From Dermacentor variabilis (taxonomy: Eukaryota; Arthropoda; Arachnida; Ixodida; Ixodidae), in NCBI RefSeq assembly GCF_050947875.1, contig NW_027460291.1:23147368-23211367 (forward strand): a stretch of DNA of 64,000 nt, read 5' to 3'. Below are positions 59,357 to 64,000 of this stretch, piece after piece (positions within the stretch are counted from its first letter, which is position 1; each line of letters starts with the position of its first letter). A program made the translations under genes and the position numbers. The notes under the pieces were generated by a model. The model did no database searches and was not told where the DNA came from. It worked only from the letters and a program-made list of their open reading frames with translations.

Positions 59357-60997
59357 GTAGGGCAGCCCGCATGTCGCGCAATCGACCACTTTCAAGCAAA
59401 TGCCTGCCTGCTTCCTCAGTTCCGTGGCGACACTTTGTGAGCACTACTGTTCGCTTGCGTGCATGCAAGTCGTACCTAAACAGTAACGGTAAGGAATGAG
59501 GAACGCAAACTCTACTGTCAGGCGCGCATAGTCGCCGATAACACCTCGATCTACGAGACGTATTGTGTCATCGTACCTCTAGGATTTTCGGGCACCCACG
59601 CGAACATATTACTTCATTTAATCTGCATAGCGTGGCAGGTTACGTTTATAGCGACTGTGGTATTACCATTGCCACAGATGTGTTGTTTGCGCACCATTTT
59701 GCAATATTTTTGTGGAATGTATATTTTAATTTATAAGTGGCTTGAGGTAAGTTCTCGTATACCTAGGCTGCCCAGCCAGGATATGTGCTGTTGTTAAAAC
59801 AAACTTATCCGTACTCCGCTAAAGGAACCTTTCAGATTGGATGTTCTCAGCTCATACTTAGTACCACTACCAGGACAGGAGTCCTTGACTACGTCTCTGC
59901 AAACGGTGTACGACATTTCTAATTTTTCGGGTACATGTTCTACTTTGCGTAAACCATCCTTCCATTTGTGATGGGCAGAGAATCGACGTAATTGCCGAAG
60001 CTAATAAAGACAGTATATATGTCCCTGTATGTACACAGTTGCGAAGCAGCCCACAGGCGAGTGTTTATTCAAATGCCCTTGCAATGACGTTGAAAGGCAT
60101 CTATAAAATGGCTCTACAGATTATTTTTAATGTTTAGACGTAACGCACAAGATGTTTGAAATGATATCCGACGAACCAGTCTAGTTATTTATTATACCTC
60201 GCTACCAAGCAAATTTTGCGTAATTGGTAATCTTGGAGGCACATATGAGACAAGAGATTTCACGAACCAGTGTAGGCACTAACTGGTATCGTAAACGGGC
60301 TCTCTGGAATAAGCGCGTAGCATCGCTTGGCTGTCAGACGGAAAAGACGCGCAGCATTGAGCCCGCTCACGAACAAAATATGTCATGCTTGAAGGAATTC
60401 AGTTTTGCACTCTCGATAGTTTATTCGGCTCTCTATAAAAGCGCAATATGTGTAAGGTATATTGCAAGCGTCTCATTAGAACTTTCAAAACAGCGTCCGT
60501 CGAATCTAGTGTAAAGCTTTAAAGAGGTAGCTTTTTTATGTCCGAATGTGTGGGAGCAGTTACATAATCATCAAGGTGATTTGTGAATAAATATTGAAGT
60601 TATCTTAGACGTTAATGAAGCCGAACGGCATCAATTATATACTGCCTAGTACCCTTTCCGTTGCATGCGTACATTAGCTCAGCATTGTAAACAAAGTCGA
60701 ACACATCGTCCAGGACGATTTACAGCCAGATAAACGGTGATAAATTCACGTGTTACTCGGTGGATTTATCCCGCAGCGTTATTTGGTGACTATTGTATTC
60801 AGCGCTAGAGTTCATGAGATGTCTTACAGCCAGTTTATTCCGCCTGTTCTGTTTACAGTTTCTTGAGTCTTTAGCTACAGTTTCGTTATGCATGCACTGT
60901 TCATAGAGCTGCTGCCTCCGATTAGGCGGCAATGTGTGTAACCTTTTGAGCATAAACAATTGCGCAGTAATAAGTGGGATGGTAAATATTGGTAAGA
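59357..60997. other. No gene assigned
   Basis: No further transporter exon recognised. A 96-codon frame at 60,224-60,514 has no domain. Confidence 0.4.
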
Positions 60998-61001
60998 ATA
61001 T

Positions 61002-61162
61002 TGTTACGTGTAGAAATACACACACAGCAGAGACAATTTACAATTTATTTATAAGAGCAGCGCAGCCAGAGACCAAGATGGAGACCAGCTCGTGCCAAAC
61101 CCAGATGCCGGCCTTCGTCTTCATTAGCGCCACGTATCTTGAGCGTCTGTTGTACCACAACA
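61002..61162 (-). repeat. Solo LTR, third gypsy-like family
   Basis: 161 bp, TG...CA ends, flanked by ATAT at 60,998-61,001 and 61,163-61,166. On the minus strand it starts TGTTGTGGTACAACAG, holds AATAAA in TATAAATAAATTG and ends CTACACGTAACA, an LTR layout. No internal region remains, so it is the product of LTR-LTR recombination. Confidence 0.75.
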
Positions 61163-61317
61163 ATATATTTAATACTCGAGCATTACATATCAGACATGCC
61201 GAAGCCACATTCTGCTTTCCTGGCAGAGCCTGGGAGGCAGCAACACACGTCGTAGTTTAAGTCAAATGGACAACAATAACAAAAGGGTACACGTGAAAAA
61301 AAAATATGTTCGACTAT

Positions 61318-62715
61318 GCAGGGTGTCCAACGTAACTTCTGCAAAAATTAAAAAAAATATGCGAGTTCCACTTAGCTGGACTGAACCAACGTAGTGTTGC
61401 CTGCCATCGCTTGGAGCAAGTGAAACAACTTTTTTGTATTCCACCTAATTGCATAATTAGTTATTATTATTTAAATATATGCTCAATCATTAAAATCAGA
61501 GCAAAATGTAAATAAGAAAATTGTAGGTCATCATGAAAAATTCCTGATACAGCTTTTTGTTGCTCAATACTTGCTCCACAAAAGTTCTTTTTTTTCCCAG
61601 CCTGAAACAAGCCAGCAGAAGCCCGTGAAAAGTGTCATGCGTTTAATCACGCAGCACATCTTGTGTTATGTGGGCTTTCTGTTTCAGAAGTCAATTAATT
61701 AGTATTTGGTTATTATGTAATTAAGTAAAATAGAAAAAAATACTCTGACTTGCTCCATCATCATCATCATCATCAGCCTGGTTACGCCCACTGCAGGGCA
61801 AAGGCCTCTCCCATACTTCTCCAACTACCCCGGTCATGTACTAATTGTGGCCATGTTGTCCTTGCAAACTTCTCAATCTCATCCGCCCACCTAACTTTCT
61901 GCCGTCCTCTGCTACGCTTCCATTCCCTTGGAATCCATTCCGTAACTCTCAATGACCATCGGTTATCTTCCGTCCTCATTACGTGTCCTGCCCATGCCCC
62001 CGATTTCTTTTTCTTGATTTCAACTAAGATATCATTAACTCGCGTTTGTTCCCTTACCCAATCTGCTCTTTTCTTATCCCTTAACGTTACACCTATGATT
62101 CTTCTTTCCATAGCTCGTTGCGCCGTCCTCAAGTTAAGTAGATCCCTTTTCGTAAGCCTCCAGGTTTCTGCCCCGTACGTGAGTACTCTTAAGACACAGC
62201 TGTTATAAACTTTTCTCTTGAGGGAGAATGGCAACCTGTTGTTGATGATCTGAGAATGCCTGCCAAACACACCTCAGCCCATTCTTATTCTTCTGATTAT
62301 TTCAGTCTCATGATCCGGATCCGCAGTCACTACCTGTCCTAAGTAGATGTGTTCCCTTACCACTTCCAATGCCTCACTACCTATCGTAAACTGCTGTTCT
62401 CTTCCGAGAGTGTTAAACATTACTTTAGTTTTCTGTAGATTAATTGTTAGACCCACCCTTCGGCTTTGCCTCTCCAGGTCAGTGAACATGCATTGCAGTT
62501 GGTCCCCTGAGTTACTAAGCAAGGCAATATCATCAACGAATCGCAAGTTACTAAGGTATTCTCCATTAACATTTATCCCCAATTCTTCCCAATCCAGGTC
62601 TCTGAATACCTCCTGTATTCGGAGACCTGGAGCAGATACTTGCTCCAAGCGACGGCAAACAACATTACTCGGTTCTGTCAAGGTACGTGGCACTCGCATA
62701 GTTTTTAGAGCGCAG
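61318..62715. mobile_element. MITE with long inverted repeats, split by an RTE
   Basis: The left arm, 61,359-61,421 (ATGCGAGTTCCACTTAGC ... GCTTGGAGCAAGT), is matched in reverse complement by 62,638-62,699 (ACTTGCTCCAAGC ... GTGGCACTCGCAT) with a few mismatches. The outer left edge is CAGGGTGTCCAACGTAAC. The interior is AT-rich and non-coding. The RTE at 61,758-62,637 sits at the inner end of the right arm. Confidence 0.7.
61748..62647 (-). mobile_element. RTE-like LINE, 5'-truncated, with 10-bp target duplication
   Basis: ACTTGCTCCA at 61,748-61,757 and 62,638-62,647 flanks the insert, whose 3' tail on the minus strand is (GATGAT)n. The frame gives IQEVFRDLDWEELGINVNGE, LRFVDDIALL (usual FADD is FVDD), a TGA where Trp is usual near 62,272, then LPFSLKRKVYNSC, YGAETWRLTKRDLL and GEAFALQWA. 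Motif A is lost by truncation. At the 5' junction a 15-bp piece is repeated in inverted form (62,594-62,608 and 62,616-62,630). Confidence 0.9.
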
Positions 62716-64000
62716 CTCTTTGGCGCCCGTTCCTGCGTTTCGCGTCGCCGTCGTGCCTCGCCGTTGTCCCTCGCCGTAACCAGCTCCGTAGCTGGAGCCA
62801 GCACACTGATCTAGCTGCGCGCGCTCCTGGCGCGATCTCTCGCGCACGGCGCGAGCCTTGCTCTCTTCGCTCCTGCTCCAATGCCACCCATGTGCGGCCG
62901 CGATCAGAGCTCCGACTCGGTGACGGCTGATCTCGATGATGTGCTGCTGCCCAAGCCGAACAGCACAGCCACCGCCATTCGCCACTGCGTGTACCCCTCC
63001 TTCCTCTCCTCTGTGGCGCCGAGCGCGCGAGAGCGCGCGGTGTTCTTCGGTTGCTGAAGCGCCAGCCCGGTATTAGCGGATCACGCTGCATGCTTCCCAA
63101 GCCGAAACGCAGAGCCACCTTCAGTTGACTCGCTAGCAGCGCCAGCGGCGTCAGTCAGTCACTGCCATCTTTTCGCCGCGCAACGTTCTTATGGGCCAAC
63201 GCGCTGCCTGCCGCAACCTCCCGATAAGCGAGACAGTTGCGCCAAGCTACGCTCCTTTTGTCGCGGCTGGTGCGAAATGTCCCGCTCGAGACGGATTGTC
63301 CGAGTCTCACAGATGGTTCATATTACAATATAATCAGTCTGCCTATATAAATAGTTTATTCCAAGCCAGTTCTTGCTGCGCCATCAGTGAGGCAGTGAAA
63401 GTCCTTCGTCTGCCGCTGCTGCTAAACGAGTTGCCCGAGCAGAGGCCCAGCGCCGTCGCCGCCAGAATAGAGAGGTACAGTCGAGCGCGATTTGAAGGTT
63501 ATCGCGCGAGCGTCGACCGCGAACGCGAACAGCGCCATGGCCCAGAATTCTCTGCCGAGGCGAGGGAGGTATCAGGCCTGCTTCCCTAACTCTTTTTGCT
63601 GTTCCTTCAGCAGCCGTCACTCCCTGCTGGGCTCTCAGTTTCTTTTTTTTTTGGTTCTGCGAACAGGCAGTGATCGTAGTGCGCACGACGTATTCTTCGG
63701 TATTATCTGAAATCGGATGTTACGAAGCTGTATCTAGCCTATGTAACGTCATTGCTGCTGAGCCAGGAAGAATGGGTGACCAAGAACATTAGCTTAAGCC
63801 CGCGATGCGTCCGTTATGTGCGGCCTCCCTCCACTGTTTTTTTATTTTATTTTCGAAGGCTCCAACCAAGGCAAACGACGAAGGACGCGGAAAGTAAAAA
63901 CGCCAGTCTGGATAATATGCTCGATATCTCTATTATTTTTCCTAGCTTTCGCGCCGCAAATTGTACTATGACGAAATAATGCAACCAGGTATGTCCCAAA
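62716..64000. other. GC-rich region, no gene assigned
   Basis: 62,700-63,560 is GC-rich, with CAAGCCGAA-type direct repeats near 62,950 and 63,098. A frame at 63,424-63,475 reads KRVARAEAQRRRRQNREV, reminiscent of basic Arg/Glu/Ala repeats, but it is too short to assign. The plus frame at 63,191-63,589 has no domain. Confidence 0.4.

Noticed and set aside
63400..63520. Basic Arg/Ala/Glu repeat protein
   Set aside because: Only about 20 residues fit, in one frame, without repetition.

Overview
This is a window of a large, repeat-rich arthropod nuclear genome. The element content points to a hard tick (Ixodidae): several RTE-type LINEs, I-group LINEs with an RNase H domain, Penelope-like elements with GIY-YIG endonucleases, Ty3/gypsy LTR elements and tRNA-derived SINEs. 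The genus cannot be fixed from the sequence. There are no operons, CRISPR arrays, rRNA or functional tRNA genes. Nearly every long reading frame belongs to a transposable element, and almost all of them are broken. Only two short stretches look like host exons: a probable SLC5-type sodium-coupled transporter exon (59,270-59,356) and a possible signal-peptide exon (29,760-29,976, minus).

Layout. 0-6.5 kb: a Penelope fragment, a Tc1/mariner-like MITE and LINE RT scraps. 6.76-15.81 kb: the most unusual block. A four-exon THAP-domain DDE transposase gene (plus) converges on a multi-exon SWIM/YqaJ-nuclease gene (minus), with a weak inverted repeat at the outer edges. This matches the known two-gene plan of ISL2EU-type DNA transposons. 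Both genes are inactivated, and Penelope and LINE fragments lie between them. 16.64-18.73 kb: an internally deleted Ty3/gypsy element (truncated LTR, integrase, LTR) with an ATAT target duplication. 20-26.6 kb: SINEs, a nearly full-length RTE and the 3' half of an I-group LINE. 26.6-31.5 kb: mostly anonymous. 31.5-35.4 kb: RTE, Penelope and I-group LINE remains in series. 36-38.5 kb: anonymous.

38.6-45 kb: a nearly full-length I-group LINE (gag-like ORF1, endonuclease, RT, RNase H), split by an RTE with an 11-bp target duplication. 45-50.3 kb: a SINE, AT/GT microsatellites around an RTE tail, and another I-group LINE. 50.36-56.38 kb: a complete-outline Ty3/gypsy element (minus) with 125-127 bp LTRs and an ATAT duplication, itself hit by a solo LTR, a 172-bp near-perfect palindrome and a LINE tail. 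56.96-58.36 kb: a 0.7-kb TTCG/CTCG array, a MITE and a palindromic CA/TA/TG microsatellite. 59-64 kb: the SLC5-like exon, a solo LTR with an ATAT duplication, and an RTE nested in a MITE.

The genes do not form one pathway. The window is a record of successive insertions whose order can be read from the nesting: RTE into LINE, RTE into MITE, LTR into gypsy gag, palindrome into gypsy pol. Family names come from motif recognition by eye, and no database search was run.
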